DNA of 64,000 nucleotides from Chrysaora quinquecirrha. Its lineage: Eukaryota > Cnidaria > Scyphozoa > Semaeostomeae > Pelagiidae. The DNA lies in contig JACTAT010000151.1 of NCBI GenBank assembly GCA_014526335.1, forward strand, positions 310,001 to 374,000, written 5' to 3'. A program made the position numbers and the translations under genes. Below are positions 33,261-44,244 of this stretch, piece by piece (positions within the stretch are counted from its first letter, which is position 1; every line of letters starts with the position of its first letter). Under the pieces are notes generated by a model. The model was given only the letters and a program-made list of their open reading frames with translations, was not told where the DNA came from and did no database searches.

Positions 33261-33744
33261 ATCTCTAAATTATTCTAAAAAACCCGAGAATTCCTGCAAT
33301 TACAGGTTTCTTTTATGAGAAACCTAGCTAAAGCCTCACAAAGTTTCTTAAATCTCATATTGTTTTCTATTGTTTTAAGAAACAAAAGAATAATAGAATC
33401 TGTTGTAATTTGCCAGAAATCTTACTAGTGGGTTTCGTATGAAGCAGTTTCTTATAAAAAATTGTGCAAGTGAGAAAGGTGAATCAGTTTCAGTTGTTTA
33501 CAGTTCATCATTACATTTATGGTCTTTGGTACGTTGTTTGATGTGTACTCAGACAGACGAGATTTGATTTCAAGTTCACAAAAGTGCCGCTCAAGTTGAT
33601 AACGCACACCCACAACAATGCGACAGACAGTAACACATAATCAATATTGGATTATTCAGAAATAGAATTCCCTATATGCTGGGGCTGCCCCATTCACTGG
33701 CTGCCCTATACACTGGGAAACGCGACCAGAATGGGTGGGAGTGT
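33261..33744. other. Gene-free stretch
   Basis: AT-rich sequence with TGAGAAACC and AAGAAACAAA repeats and a small inverted motif CAATATTGGATTATT near 33650. Nothing coding was recognised. Confidence 0.4.
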
Positions 33745-33853
33745 TAACAAACAAAACTAAGCATGTTTATATATTGTATATAATGTATATATTATGGTAT
33801 TATAAATATTATGAATAGAGTGAATAAAAAAATGTTCTTACCTTTCGTTTTAC

Positions 33854-34229
33854 ACGTTTGGGTGGTGATTTTGGTTTTTTTGGAGACTGGCAGACGCCAA
33901 GTAAATTGTTGGCACTTCAACTCTTCTTAGAAATCTCTTTTTTTTCAAGTATCAAAACCTTCAAGTTGACTAGCTAAACTTCTTGTGTAGCAATCAGGTT
34001 CAAAATGATCGGAACACAGGACAGTGTTGGAATACTGTACGGGGTCTACATTAGGCCTACATTTCCTAACAAATTTAGCCCACTGTTGACAAGTCTTTGG
34101 GTCTTTTGGAAAACGATGGAGGTTTATTCCCTTATCTCTGCATTCATTACAACAACTTTTGCTATTCAAGGTGCCCGCAGCGCAATGTAAACCTCCGCGA
34201 ATTTTCCTAGGTTTATCTTCAAGCTCCAT
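33854..34229 (-). pseudogene. Kolobok-like THAP exon, inverted copy
   Basis: Starts MELEDKPRKIRGGLHC and contains a complete-looking THAP domain: CCNECRDKGINLHRFPKDP, W, then FVRKCRP and CSDHFEPDCYTRSLASQL. It ends at the same TGA (33945-33947) as copy 1 (25326-25328), so it shares ancestry with copy 1, but it lacks copy 1's early TGA. It then reads to a donor CGAAAG/GTAAGAAC (about 33842). No transposase body follows on this strand. Confidence 0.75.
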
Positions 34230-34571
34230 AGTTCCCCGTGTAAAAGTGGAACAGAATAAATTGCAAAATTGGTTTGCCTCACTGTGTGTCCAAAACTATA
34301 CGTCACAGAACCCAAACGAGGTTGTTTTGACAGCCCATGATTGGTGCCACTTTTTTACTCAAAAAATTTTTTGTTTCAGCCCCCTGTTTCTCCTCCAGTT
34401 TTGCCTAATTTGCTTAAATTTTGCAGTCCAGGGCAATTCGATATGGGGATTCAGAATATTAAAAATAAAATGGTTTCATTTCCTCTTTAAAACTCTTGAA
34501 ATATAATAATTTTCCAATTCATTTGCAATACAATCATGAATTCATGTTATAAAGTTCGATTTAAAAGAATC

Positions 34572-34695
34572 AAGCCTCAACACCAGGTGTTCCCCGAAGG
34601 TCATCCATCTAGGTACTGACCTGGACCAACCATGCTTGACTTGACTGTGGTGATCGGAGGATAACCTGTATATTCATGGTGGTATGGTCATAGGC
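34572..34695 (-). pseudogene. 5S rRNA-like copy M1, same variant as P5
   Basis: Carries both diagnostic changes of P5 (duplicated GTCAA; CCTTCGGGG). It is the first unit of the minus array, facing P5 across the 8-kb loop. Confidence 0.8.
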
Positions 34696-34891
34696 AATAT
34701 ATAAAAAATTGAATCTGCTTCACACTGTTGTTCTTCTTGTGCATTTACACATTTGGCCTCACAGATGTCTTCAAATATCTGTTCTTGCATTAATAATTTG
34801 AAATATTGGCTGATCATTGCTTAAATATCATGGATTATCATAGTTTTCCAATTAATTTGAAATACAATCATGATTTGATGTCAAAAATTCT

Positions 34892-34973
34892 GTTGGCACT
34901 GACCTGGCCCAACCATGCTTGACTGCAGTGACTGGACGAGAACCACTATATTCAAGCTGGTATGGTAGTAGAC
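34892..34973 (-). pseudogene. 5S rRNA-like copy M2, 3' truncated
   Basis: The 3' end (box C and helix I strand) is deleted and fused to spacer sequence (AAAAATTCTGTTGGCACTGA). The 5' two thirds remain. Confidence 0.7.
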
Positions 34974-35750
34974 AATATGTAAAAAACTGAATATGCTTCA
35001 CAATGCTGCTCGTCTTGCACATATACATATTTGGCCTCACAGCTGTCTTCCAATACTGCATGAGAACGACTATATTCAAGCTGGTATGGTACCCGTACAG
35101 AATAAGCTGGGGAAAAAGCTGGGAAAGCTAGGAAATCCCGGGATTTTCCTGGGATTCCCAGCTTTTTTCAGTTTTTCGAATAAAAAGCTGGGAATCCTTT
35201 GTCTGGGAAAGTTGGGAAAGCTGGGATAGTAGCCCAGCTTGGCTGGGAAAGCTTGGAATGGGCTCAAAGTTTCGCAGTATAGTGAGATGCTCGTTCTGGG
35301 AAAGCTGGGGGAACTGGGACGCTTCCCCAGAAAAGCTGGGGAAGCAGGGATGAATGATTAAAAAGATTGATCAATTTCACACTTTCCTTTTCTTACAATA
35401 AAAAAAACTTGATTCTGGCCAAGAAAAGCTGGGGAAGCTGGGAAAGATGCCCCAGAAAACACGGCAAATCACGTGGTTTTGTAGCGCGCGAAAATCAAAT
35501 AAAATCACGTCAGCAGAAGCTCTGATCCTCTTCTTGTTTTTTGTGAAGGCAGAGCACAACTTCTTTCTTTGGCGAGCTTTATTGTAAACTGAATTATATT
35601 CCTCAAGGTAGTATTTTGATTTCTTTATTTGATCGATCTTCCTTTCCAGAACAAATTCGTTGCTTCACCTCAGCTTATGCCTTCTCTTAAGTGTCTTCTA
35701 ACAAGGCTTATATCTATATTATCTAATTCTTCAAATGTCAGGACTATCTA

Positions 35751-35923
35751 CAATATAATCCAGTTATAACGTACTTGAAGGGACCGTCGTAATTGGTACG
35801 TTATAAGAAAACTACGTTATAAACAGGGTATTTTCTTTTGTTCTCTGACTTCAGGGACAATTAAATGGGACGCTATATCCTACTAGAGTACTTTATAAGC
35901 GAGTAGGTAACCGGATTATACTG
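35751..35923. mobile_element. 173-bp pogo/Tigger-like MITE
   Basis: CAATATAATCCAGTTATAAC at the left and, inverted, CAGTATAATCCGGTTA at the right, with TA on both sides (35749-35750, 35924-35925). No coding capacity. It is nested inside the 2.2-kb element. Confidence 0.65.
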
Positions 35924-36539
35924 TATCTCTATATATAATTTGGAAGCTATATTTAAATGGTTAACGCTAAAACTTTTTTATCCCACTAAGGTAGAATACA
36001 CTCGAGTACGGATAACTCGAGAAGCTAATAACGCAATAAACCTCGTACACTTGGAAACAGTTTGGATAAAGTCCATTAGTATCTAGTAGTTATTGAACTT
36101 TTCATTGTCAGCATACGTTCAAGTCTGATTCTTTTATTAGGTATGGAATGAGGTTAACCCTACATGCAAGATAGTTTGTTTTAAGTCAAAGAGACAATGT
36201 ACAGAAGTCTTAATGAAAAGAAACAGGAGACAAACCGTTGTACCTTTTCTTAGCTTTTCGCTGAACTTTTCTAAAAGTCAATAAACTGGAAGGAACTATC
36301 GAGACTCCAATGAAAAACTAAAAACTTTTTTAAACAGACAGACTAACGTAGCTAAAGTACAAGGTATTTCCTATAGTAGCTAGTCTACTTCCCAAAAGGA
36401 GTCAATTTATGTTAAAAGTTAGAAAACGAAGCAAATTTAAATGAACTTGTTTTAAACATTAGTATTCAAGCATGTTTCACGACAAAAGCATTAAAAGGAA
36501 TGTTCAGCCCCATTTTGTTAACAAAAAAAGGATCACCGG

Positions 36540-36673
36540 ATTAGACATCATAGTCACCACTTATCATGACAAACTGTTGATATTAGTAGGGCCACGTTTC
36601 AGCAGAGATCCGAAACGTTGCCCTACTAAATATCAAAAGCTTTTCGTGATAAGTGGTGACTATCATGTCTAAT
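36540..36673. mobile_element. 134-bp palindromic MITE
   Basis: ATTAGACATCATAGTCACCA pairs inverted with the right end, and the arms run about 58 bases to a short loop (about 36600-36610). A diverged half copy (CCCAAACGTTGCACTACTAA onward) is at about 61979-62030, so the family is dispersed. Confidence 0.75.
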
Positions 36674-37526
36674 ACGGTGTCAGAAACAGCCTTGATAAGT
36701 TCGAATATATTTACTCAAATAAAGGAACTTCAGCCTGCGTTGAAAAAAATAAAACATACATATATGATATATTGTTATCTTATCCCACAAGCCATTTACG
36801 CAACGAAATACAGGCTCTGATATTATTTCGACTGCAAAAGAACGATCAAAACTTGATCAAAGTACCATTTGAGAGTGCGTTCTGCAATCTTTTTATGCTG
36901 GAGAAATTCATTAAATGGAGCATCAAAGCGTGATCAAAGCTTCTCAAACTGATCTGAAATTGCAGAAGTTTATCACTGTTTTCTAAACGAGTTCACCCAG
37001 TTCCCAGTTTACCCAGAAATCCCAGAAATTTTATGGTATCTATTCACGCGAGATTCTGGACCCAGTTTTCCCGGGTTTTTTGATCATTTCCCAAGCTCGA
37101 GTTCTTTCCTGGGATTCCCGGGTTTTCTTGGATCCCAGCTGTCCCAGCTTTCCCGGGAATCCCAGGATATTCTCACTGATTTTTGTCACATATCTGGCCC
37201 CTGCTTTCCCGGGATTTTTGATCATTTCCCCAGTTTGAGTTTTTCCCGGGAATCCAGGGATTTGACCCAGCTATTTCCCAGGATTTCCCCAGCTTTTTCT
37301 GTACGGGTAGTGGACAATATGTAAAAAACTGAATATGCTTCACACTGCTGCTCTTCTTGCACATATACATATTTGGCCTCACAGCTGTCTTCCAATACCT
37401 ATTCTTGCATTAATAATTTAAAATATTGGCTCATTATTTCCTTTTTACTTTTGGAATATGATAATTTTCCAATTCATTTTCAATAAAATCATGATATGAT
37501 TTTAAAAAGTTTGTTGCAAAAGAAAG

Positions 37527-37646
37527 AAGCCTACAACACCAGGTGTTCCAAGGCAGTCACCCATCTGTGTACTGACCTTGCCCAACCATTGTTGACTGCA
37601 GTGATTGGAAAATAACCTGTATATTCATTGTGCTATGGTTGAAGTC
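37527..37646 (-). rRNA. 5S rRNA-like copy M4 (120 nt)
   Basis: Full length, with changes near box C (CCTTGGAACACC on the sense strand). The sense 5' end GACTTCAACCATAGCACAAT resembles copy P4. Confidence 0.7.
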
Positions 37647-37856
37647 GTTATGTAAAAAACTAAATGTGCTTCAAACTGCTGTTCTTTTTGTGCTTATACA
37701 CAAATGGCCTCACAGCAGTCTTCCAATATCTATTCTTGCCTTAATAATTTGAAATATTGGCTGATCATTCCTTTCTACTTGTGGAATATGATAATTTTCT
37801 AATTCATTTCCAATACAATCATGATTTGATGTTAAAAAGTTTGATTTAAAACAATG

Positions 37857-37976
37857 AAGGCTACAACAGCAGGTGTTCCCACGCGGTCACCTATCTAGGT
37901 ACTGAGCTGGCCCAACCATGCTTGACTGCAGTGATCGGACAATGACTTCTATTTTCATGGCGGTATGGTCGTAGGC
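37857..37976 (-). rRNA. 5S rRNA-like copy M5 (120 nt)
   Basis: Starts 330 bases from M4. Sense strand GCCTACGACCATACCGCCAT to GTAGCCTT. Box A AGTCAAGCATGGTTGGGCC is intact, and box C is slightly changed (GGTGACCGCGTGGG). Confidence 0.75.
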
Positions 37977-38181
37977 AATATATAAAGAATTGAATTTGCT
38001 TCACACTGCTATTCTTCTTGCGCACATACACATTTGGCCTCACAGCTGCCGTCCAATATCTATTGTTGCATTAATAATTTGAAATATTGGCTGATCATTC
38101 CACAAAACTCCTGGAATATAATACTTTTCCAATTCTTCTGCAATGCAATCATGATTTGATTTCAGCCAGTCAATTAACAAA

Positions 38182-38302
38182 AAGCCATGAAACACCATGT
38201 GTTCCCTGGCGGTCAGCCATTTTGGCATTGACCTTGCCCAACCGTGCTTGACTGCAGTGATAGGATGAAAACCAATTTATTCATGCTGGTATGGTAGCAG
38301 GC
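38182..38302 (-). rRNA. 5S rRNA-like copy M6
   Basis: About 121 nt. Sense GCCTGCTACCATACCAGCAT at the 5' end. The 3' end is diverged (CATGGCTT), so helix I is weakened. Confidence 0.65.
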
Positions 38303-38511
38303 AATATGTGAAAAACTGAATGTGCTTCACACTGCTGTTCTTCCTGCACATATACATATTTGGCCTCACAGCTGTCTTCCAATATCTATTCTTGCATTAA
38401 TAACTTGAAATATTGGCTGATCATTCCTTTCTGCTTCTGGAATATGATAATTTTTCAATTCATCTGCAATACAGTCATGATTTGATGTAAAAAATTCAAT
38501 TTAAAACAATG

Positions 38512-38559
38512 AAGCCTACAACGCAAGGTGTTCCCAGACGGTCACCCATCTAGGTAGGC
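38512..38559 (-). pseudogene. 5S rRNA-like copy M7, internally deleted
   Basis: Only the 3' end (box C to GTAGGCTT) plus a few 5' bases remain. About 75 internal bases are missing, and the 5' spacer is also shortened. Confidence 0.7.
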
Positions 38560-38764
38560 AATATATAAAGAATTTAATGTGCACTGCTGTTTTTCTTGTC
38601 CAAATATATATTTGGCCTCACAGCTGTCTTCCAATATCTATTCTTGCATTAATAATTTGAAATATTGGCTGATCATTCCTTAAAGCTCTTGGAATATGAT
38701 AATTTTCAAATTCATTCCCAATACAATCATGATTTGATATTAAAAAGTTTGATTTAAAACAATG

Positions 38765-38884
38765 AAGCCTACAACAACAGGTGTTCCCAGGCGGTCACCC
38801 ATCTGGGTACTGACCTGGCCCAACCATGTTTGACTGTGGTGATCTGACGAGAACCAGTATATTCATGGTGGTGTGATCGTAGGC
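38765..38884 (-). rRNA. 5S rRNA-like copy M8 (120 nt)
   Basis: One of the better copies. Sense GCCTACGATCACACCACCAT, then TTCTCGTCAGATCACCACAG, GGGCCAGGTCAGTACCCAGA and GGTGACCGCCTGGGAACACC to TGTAGGCTT. Helix I pairing is preserved. Confidence 0.8.
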
Positions 38885-39090
38885 AATACATGAAAACTTG
38901 AATGTGCCTCACACTGCAGTTTTTCTTCCACAAATACATACTTTGCCTCACAGCTGTCTTCCAATATCTATTCTTGCATTAATAATATGAAATATTGGCT
39001 GATCATTCCTTAAAGCTCTTGGAATATGAATATTTCAAATTCATTTCCAATACAATCATGATTTGATGTTAAAAATTCGATTAAAAAAAA

Positions 39091-39211
39091 AAGGCATACA
39101 ACACCAGGTTTTCCCAGGCTGTCATCCATATAGGTACTGACCTTGCCTAACCATGCTTGACTGTAGTGATTGGACAATAACTTGTATTTTCATAGTGGTA
39201 TGGTCCTAGGC
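39091..39211 (-). rRNA. 5S rRNA-like copy M9
   Basis: About 121 nt, with point changes in box A (GTTAGGCAAGG) and box C (GGATGACAGCCTGGG). Confidence 0.65.
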
Positions 39212-39340
39212 AATATATAAAAAATTGAATCTGTTTCACACTGCTGTTCTTCTTGTATAGATACACATTTTGCCTCAGAGCTGTCTTCCAATATCTATTC
39301 TTGCATTAATAATTCAAAATATTGGCTGATGAAAGAAATG

Positions 39341-39461
39341 AAGCCATACAACACCAGGTGTTCCCAGGCGGTCACCCATATAGGTACTGACCTTGCCTAA
39401 CCATGCTTAACTGCAGTGATCGGACAATAACTTCTATTTTCATGGTGGCTTGGTCGCAGGC
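39341..39461 (-). rRNA. 5S rRNA-like copy M10
   Basis: About 121 nt. It follows a shortened spacer (distance 250 from M9 instead of 330). Box C GGTGACCGCCTGGGAACACC is intact. Confidence 0.7.
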
Positions 39462-39670
39462 AATATATAAAAAATTGAATCTGCTTCACACTGCTGTTCT
39501 TCTTGTGCATATGCACATTTGGCCTCACAGCTGTCTTCTAATATCTATTCTTGCATTAATAATTTGAAATATTGGCTGACCATTCCATAAAACTGCTGGA
39601 ATATGACAATTTTCCAATTCATTTGCAATACACTCATAAGTTGATGTCAAAAATTCGATTTAAAAAAATT

Positions 39671-39790
39671 AAGCCTTCAACACCAAATGTTCCCAAGCGG
39701 TCACCCATCCAGGTAGTGACCTCGCCCAACCATGCTTGCCTGCGGTGACTTGACGAGAACCAGTATTTTCATGGTGGTGTGGTCGTAGGC
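39671..39790 (-). rRNA. 5S rRNA-like copy M11 (120 nt)
   Basis: 330 bases from M10. Sense GCCTACGACCACACCACCAT and TTCTCGTCAAGTCACCGCAG. The A box carries GGCAAGCATGG. It directly precedes the LINE inserted in the spacer at about 39807. Confidence 0.75.
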
Positions 39791-40093
39791 AATATTTAAA
39801 AAACTGCAATTTTTCAAATTTTGAAATTTCATTCATTCGTCACCTGATTAGGGTCTAATAGATTACATAGCTACCGTTAACATAGACATTAAAGGAATAC
39901 TTATTACAACGTTATTTATGGAAACTACAGAACAAATAAATAAGAATACAATAGCTAGATTTAAAGACAAAAATAGAAAAGATTAACCTACAAAACAACT
40001 ATTTTAACACTTTTTCATACATAATTATTTGATTTCAATCTATAAATCGTTCATTTCAACAATAACTCAGCTGTTTATTTCCATATGTATAAA

Positions 40094-42346
40094 CTAATTT
40101 GATACATTAGATCTCACTCTTTCTGATAAGTATACAAATTTTGCAACGGCGACCATTGTTGCTTTGTCTTCACTATGTAGCATATTTTTGAAAAATTCTG
40201 TTTTTTCTATTTCCGAAAGTTCATCAATTTTATCTTTTTGCAAATCTAGTTCTATGTAGACAATTTCTCTTTGTTGTTTATTGCTTATACAATCTAAAAA
40301 AAACTGGATTTCATTATCTATTCGACTTGATTCGTGTCTACAGAAGTCACAAAAGCGCTCATTTGGGTCCATTCTATTCTTACAATACATATCTTCCTGT
40401 TTCTATTTTTAGTTTGTGTGCACTTATAAGAAGTCTTGCAAGTGCAGCTCTATGGCTTCTACATTCAATATAAGTCAAGTATTTTAAGGTAGTAGATGGT
40501 TCTAACTTAATCTCTCTGTAAAAAGCCAATCTATTCATCTTGCTAATTTGGTCTCGCCATTGTCTGTTTAAAATGTTGGATAACTCTTTTTTACAAAAGT
40601 TTTTTATCAATTCATTATTTTTTTGTGTAATTCTTTTATATTTATCATTATTATTTTCTAATTTAATTAAAAGTTTGTTTAGATCAAAGTTAGTTTCTCA
40701 TATTGTCTTATTGATATCATTATATCATGAAGTGGATAATCTTCTAAGGTGTCTTTTAGAAAATGATTTCTATTTTGTTTTATATAATCGAATAATTTTA
40801 GAGAATTTATTTTCATATCAATCTTTAGTGGTTGTAATCCTAATTCTGTTAGCACTGCTAAGTTTTTTGCTTTTCAATTCACTCCTAATATATGTTTAGC
40901 AAAAATCAACTGTACTTTCTCAATTGGATTATTTTCTTTTGATATGCAACCCCATAACTCAGATCCATGTAATGAAATTGGTTTTACAGTCGAGTAAAAT
41001 ACCTGAATCACTGTCTTAATTGGAATATAGTTTATAGTTGATAGTTTGTATATATTGTGTAGAGCATGTTTTGTTCTATTTGCTAGATCATGAACTACTC
41101 CATTAAAATTGCCATTATTTTCTATTTGGAGGCCAAGGTATTTATAAGATCTTACAAGATGTATTTGGCTTTCATTTATTTCGAAACAATTATTTTTAAT
41201 CATTTTTCCGGTTTTGTTAAATATCAATACTTTAGTTTTGTCTTTGTTTATGAACAGTTTCCAATTTCTACAATATTCTTCGAATTCTTTAATGCTGTTA
41301 TTCAAGCCTTTTTCAGATTTAGATATCAGTACAATGTCATCAGCCCACAGTAAGCATGGCACTTTTCTGTTCATAACATCTGGGGTATCAATGTTGGTTT
41401 TTGTTGCTAACCGATTGCAAAAATCATTCATGTCTACGTTGAATAGAAGCGAGCTTAGAGGATCCCCTTGTCTCACTCCCATGTTAATTTCAAATTGTTC
41501 TGTCATAGAGTTTCCCAGAAGAATTCTGTTTTTAGTGTTAGTATATAGGTTCTGAAAGTTTGTGAGCATTTTTCCTTGAATTCCGTAATTTCAGTCTATT
41601 AAAAGCTTTGGATATGTCCACAAAACAGCAATATAGTTTTTCCGTTTTTTTAAATTGTTTGTCAATAATTGTCTTTAGAACACAAATATTGTTTGAGGTT
41701 CTCATATCATTCCAGAAGCCCATTATCAGCAAATATGTTATAGGTTTCGAAAGCGGAAATTAGTCTCTCATTTAGAATTTGGTTAAATAGTTAACCCAAA
41801 CATGAAGTTAATGTAATGCCTCTATAATTAGTTGGTTGTAGTTGGTCGCCTTTTTTAAAGATTGGTTTCACTAAACCTTCTTTTCCATATATCTGGATAA
41901 TTACCAAAAATAGAGTTAAATAAATATTTGATAATGTGGCTGCCTAATTTGAAATTTATAAGCACTTTCAATATTTCATTCCATATGTTATTAATACCAA
42001 CTGCTTTATTGTTTTTCAGATTATTTGCAGTTCTTAGTATTTCTTCTGTAGATATATCACCATTTATTTTATGATCTATTTCGGTTTTCTCACTCGCAGT
42101 AAGATTCACACACAGTTGTCTCGTGGCTATATCAATCTGCTCACTTAGTTGTTCATTGTATCCTAATTTTTTGAAAAAGCTTATCCATGATTCACTTTGT
42201 ATTTGCTCACAAGGATCTTCTGTATCATTATTATCATTTATTATTGATTTTATAGTTTTCCACCTCTCTTTCATGTTACTGTTTGCGATATTGTCAAGTT
42301 TTCTTAGTTTATTTTCTTTTTGTTGCCTAATTTTTCTTTTAATCAA
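40094..42346 (-). pseudogene. LINE ORF2 reverse transcriptase, decayed
   Basis: Fragments in different frames: N-part 42346-41855 (NNLKNNKAVGINNIWNEILK), 41732-41538 (CCFVDISKAFNRL), 41569-40874 (MGVRQGDPLSSLLFNVDMND, LLWADDIVLIS, SYKYLGLQIENNG), 40610-40380 and 40390-40094 (FCDFCRHESSR plus FFLDC zinc-knuckle-like end). The polymerase ADD motif is present. Frameshifts and stops (41538-41860, 40600-40870) make it non-functional. Confidence 0.85.
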
Positions 42347-42419
42347 GTGATTATATTCTTTCTTATTTTGATGATATGTTTTCCTTATATAATCTTTATC
42401 TGGAAATTTATTTAAGGGA

Positions 42420-43110
42420 ATATATTAGCTGCTGTATCTAACAAATTATTGATGATGGTAACTTTGCTGTTAATGTTATTTGAGCTTTGCAATCTATCTT
42501 TTAGCTCTAATAAAACAGTATCAGAAAAATAATTTTTCATGTTAGATTCAGAGTTCGAATTACACTCATATTTGGGTTTAATATTTCCATCTTTGTTTTT
42601 TAGTTGATTCGTCTGCTTATTGTTAAGTTAAATTTTCAATTTCAAACTTAAGTTTAATTGACAGTGATCAGAGTGCATTGTTATTGGTCTTACTGAGAAT
42701 GTATGTATATTACTTAAAAAATTTTCTCTGCATATTATATAATCAACGGTGTATATAATCTTTCATTTCTACAGCGTCCTTCAATCTTATGGGAATGTAA
42801 GCTGAAATACCTCCTGATGATCTTTTTAAATTCTTATTTTTTACTTTACGATAGAAATGATGTGATGTAAAGTTAGGTATGTTAAAGCCTGAATCTTCCT
42901 CACTAATGAATGTCTCTATAAAAAAGTTAAGGCTAAAGGGGCTAAGATGTTCTATAATATAATCTTGATCTTTAGTTTGCTCTTTAGCTCATTAACATTT
43001 AAAATTGCGAAATTAAGATTGTTAAGATTAATATTTTTGTCTCTAGAGAATGATAACTTCTTTGTTTTTGATGAATTTGTATTACTCACTATCTAGGTAT
43101 TATTGTTCAT
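42420..43110 (-). pseudogene. LINE endonuclease remnant
   Basis: Stop-riddled sequence in which LNNLNFAILNVNELKSK (start of an AP-type endonuclease), YIICREN and MHSDHCQLNLSLK (SDHxxI/L motif) can still be read in order. Confidence 0.6.
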
Positions 43111-43254
43111 TCTGGCTGGTAACCACTTCCTCTTTCCATTGTTGTTAGAGGGCCAAATCTTTGTACTGTGATGTGTTGCCATTGTTGTTGTTGCAAAGAG
43201 AATGGTTGCTGGTGTTGCTGAAAATGAGCCCATTGTGGTTGTTGAAGAACTTTT

Positions 43255-44244
43255 TTATGGTCTGGGTAATTGACGAAATTGTTGATTTAACGGATGTGGT
43301 GGAAGAATTGTTGGTAAGGGTGGTTGACTAAAGCCATTTGTATTTGGCGCAAAGAAATGTTGTTGTAGTTGAAGAGACTGTTGTTGTTGCTGTTGTTGTC
43401 CTTGTTGTTGTTGTCTAATTCGGCGTTGGAACACCGCGTCTTTCATTTCTCTAACGAGGATTTTAGTGCCCATGTTGGACAAATGGATTGCATCACTTGC
43501 AAATGTTACATTAGTGCTTTCTATTTCAAAATGATTAATATATCTCACATTTTGGTTTTGAGAAACTTTCCTTATTCCTTGATTTATACGCTTGAATTTG
43601 AGCCCAAGACTATGATTATTTAGCCTCTGGAGGATGACTGAGATTGCAATTTTTATATCAGGATATTTATCTCGAATCTTTTGCAATAATGCCTCCATCT
43701 TATTTAGGATTTCATCAGTATTTGCTGTCTGTTTTATATCATTGGACCCAATGATCACTATAATTTGCTCTTTTATTGTTATTTTAGTGTTTGAAAAGTA
43801 AGTCGAAATGTTTTCTATATTGCCACCTCTAAAAACTTCAGATTTCGTGATCTTCTTAGCATGAAACTTGTCGGGATCGATACCTATAGTAAGTGAGTCA
43901 CCTGTAAGGATATCGCATTTGTCTTGTGCAATAGGTTCAAAAGAAGCGGAATTATCACCTATGTTAACTGACTCCGTCCCCCAACCTTGGTGATCTATTT
44001 TCGGTGGTAATGGGAAATTTTTTTCAGGACGTGGCTCTAATTTCTCGGCAGGTGGAGGAGATGGCCAAAATTCTGCTTGCAATTCTTCTAACTTATTGAC
44101 AACACTTTCTAAATCTTTATTTAAATTCATGATACTTCTTTCAAAACGTTTGTTCACTGTGGTTGTTTCCCTTTCAAGTATCTCCAGTTGTTTAGCAAAG
44201 TAATCGTTAGCTTGCTTTTGGTTCAACTCTAATTGTTTTGCCAT
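43255..44244 (-). CDS. LINE ORF1 with SGNH/GDS esterase-like domain
   Basis: An intact 329-codon frame. Residues 1-60 form a coiled coil (MAKQLELNQKQANDYFAK onward). A Pro-rich linker follows, then an SGNH-hydrolase fold: LTGDSLTIGI (block I Ser), VIIGSNDIKQ (block III Asn) and ASDAIHLSNMG (block V Asp/His). The C-terminus is Gln/Pro-rich (QQQQGQQQQQQQ). Esterase-type ORF1 proteins occur in CR1- and L2-group LINEs and are presumed to bind RNA or membranes. It is better preserved than the ORF2 of the same element. Confidence 0.8.
   Translation of the reverse strand: MAKQLELNQKQANDYFAKQLEILERETTTVNKRFERSIMNLNKDLESVVNKLEELQAEFWPSPPPAEKLEPRPEKNFPLPPKIDHQGWGTESVNIGDNSASFEPIAQDKCDILTGDSLTIGIDPDKFHAKKITKSEVFRGGNIENISTYFSNTKITIKEQIIVIIGSNDIKQTANTDEILNKMEALLQKIRDKYPDIKIAISVILQRLNNHSLGLKFKRINQGIRKVSQNQNVRYINHFEIESTNVTFASDAIHLSNMGTKILVREMKDAVFQRRIRQQQQGQQQQQQQSLQLQQHFFAPNTNGFSQPPLPTILPPHPLNQQFRQLPRP

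Larger units (their letters stand above)
33745..34790 (-). repeat. Right arm of the large inverted duplication
   Basis: Reverse complement of about 24560-25530. It includes the intron start after the THAP exon, the THAP exon, the junction GAGGAAATGAAACC, and 5S variant M1. Confidence 0.85.
35092..37307. mobile_element. 2.2-kb non-coding element with CCCGTACAG ends and GCTGGGAAA subterminal arrays
   Basis: The termini are CCCGTACAGAATAAGCTGGG and, inverted, CCCGTACAGAAAAAGCTGGG. A TA is present on both sides (35090-35091, 37308-37309). The first about 370 and last about 320 bases consist of imperfect tandem copies of GCTGGGAAA in opposite orientations, interspersed with TCCCGGGATT-type blocks. 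The centre has no ORF but contains two nested MITEs. It looks like a non-autonomous TA-targeting DNA transposon with repetitive transposase-binding ends. Confidence 0.8.
35062..37312 (-). pseudogene. 5S rRNA-like copy M3 fragment split by a transposon
   Basis: Only the 5' piece of a unit remains (GAGAACGACTATATTCAAGC then GGTATGGTA). It is interrupted by the 35092-37307 element at the TA in TATGGTA|GTGGAC. Spacer sequence resumes after 37309. Confidence 0.7.

Noticed and set aside
43369..43623. Leu-rich plus-strand frame
   Set aside because: It is the antisense of the poly-Gln tract in the LINE ORF1.
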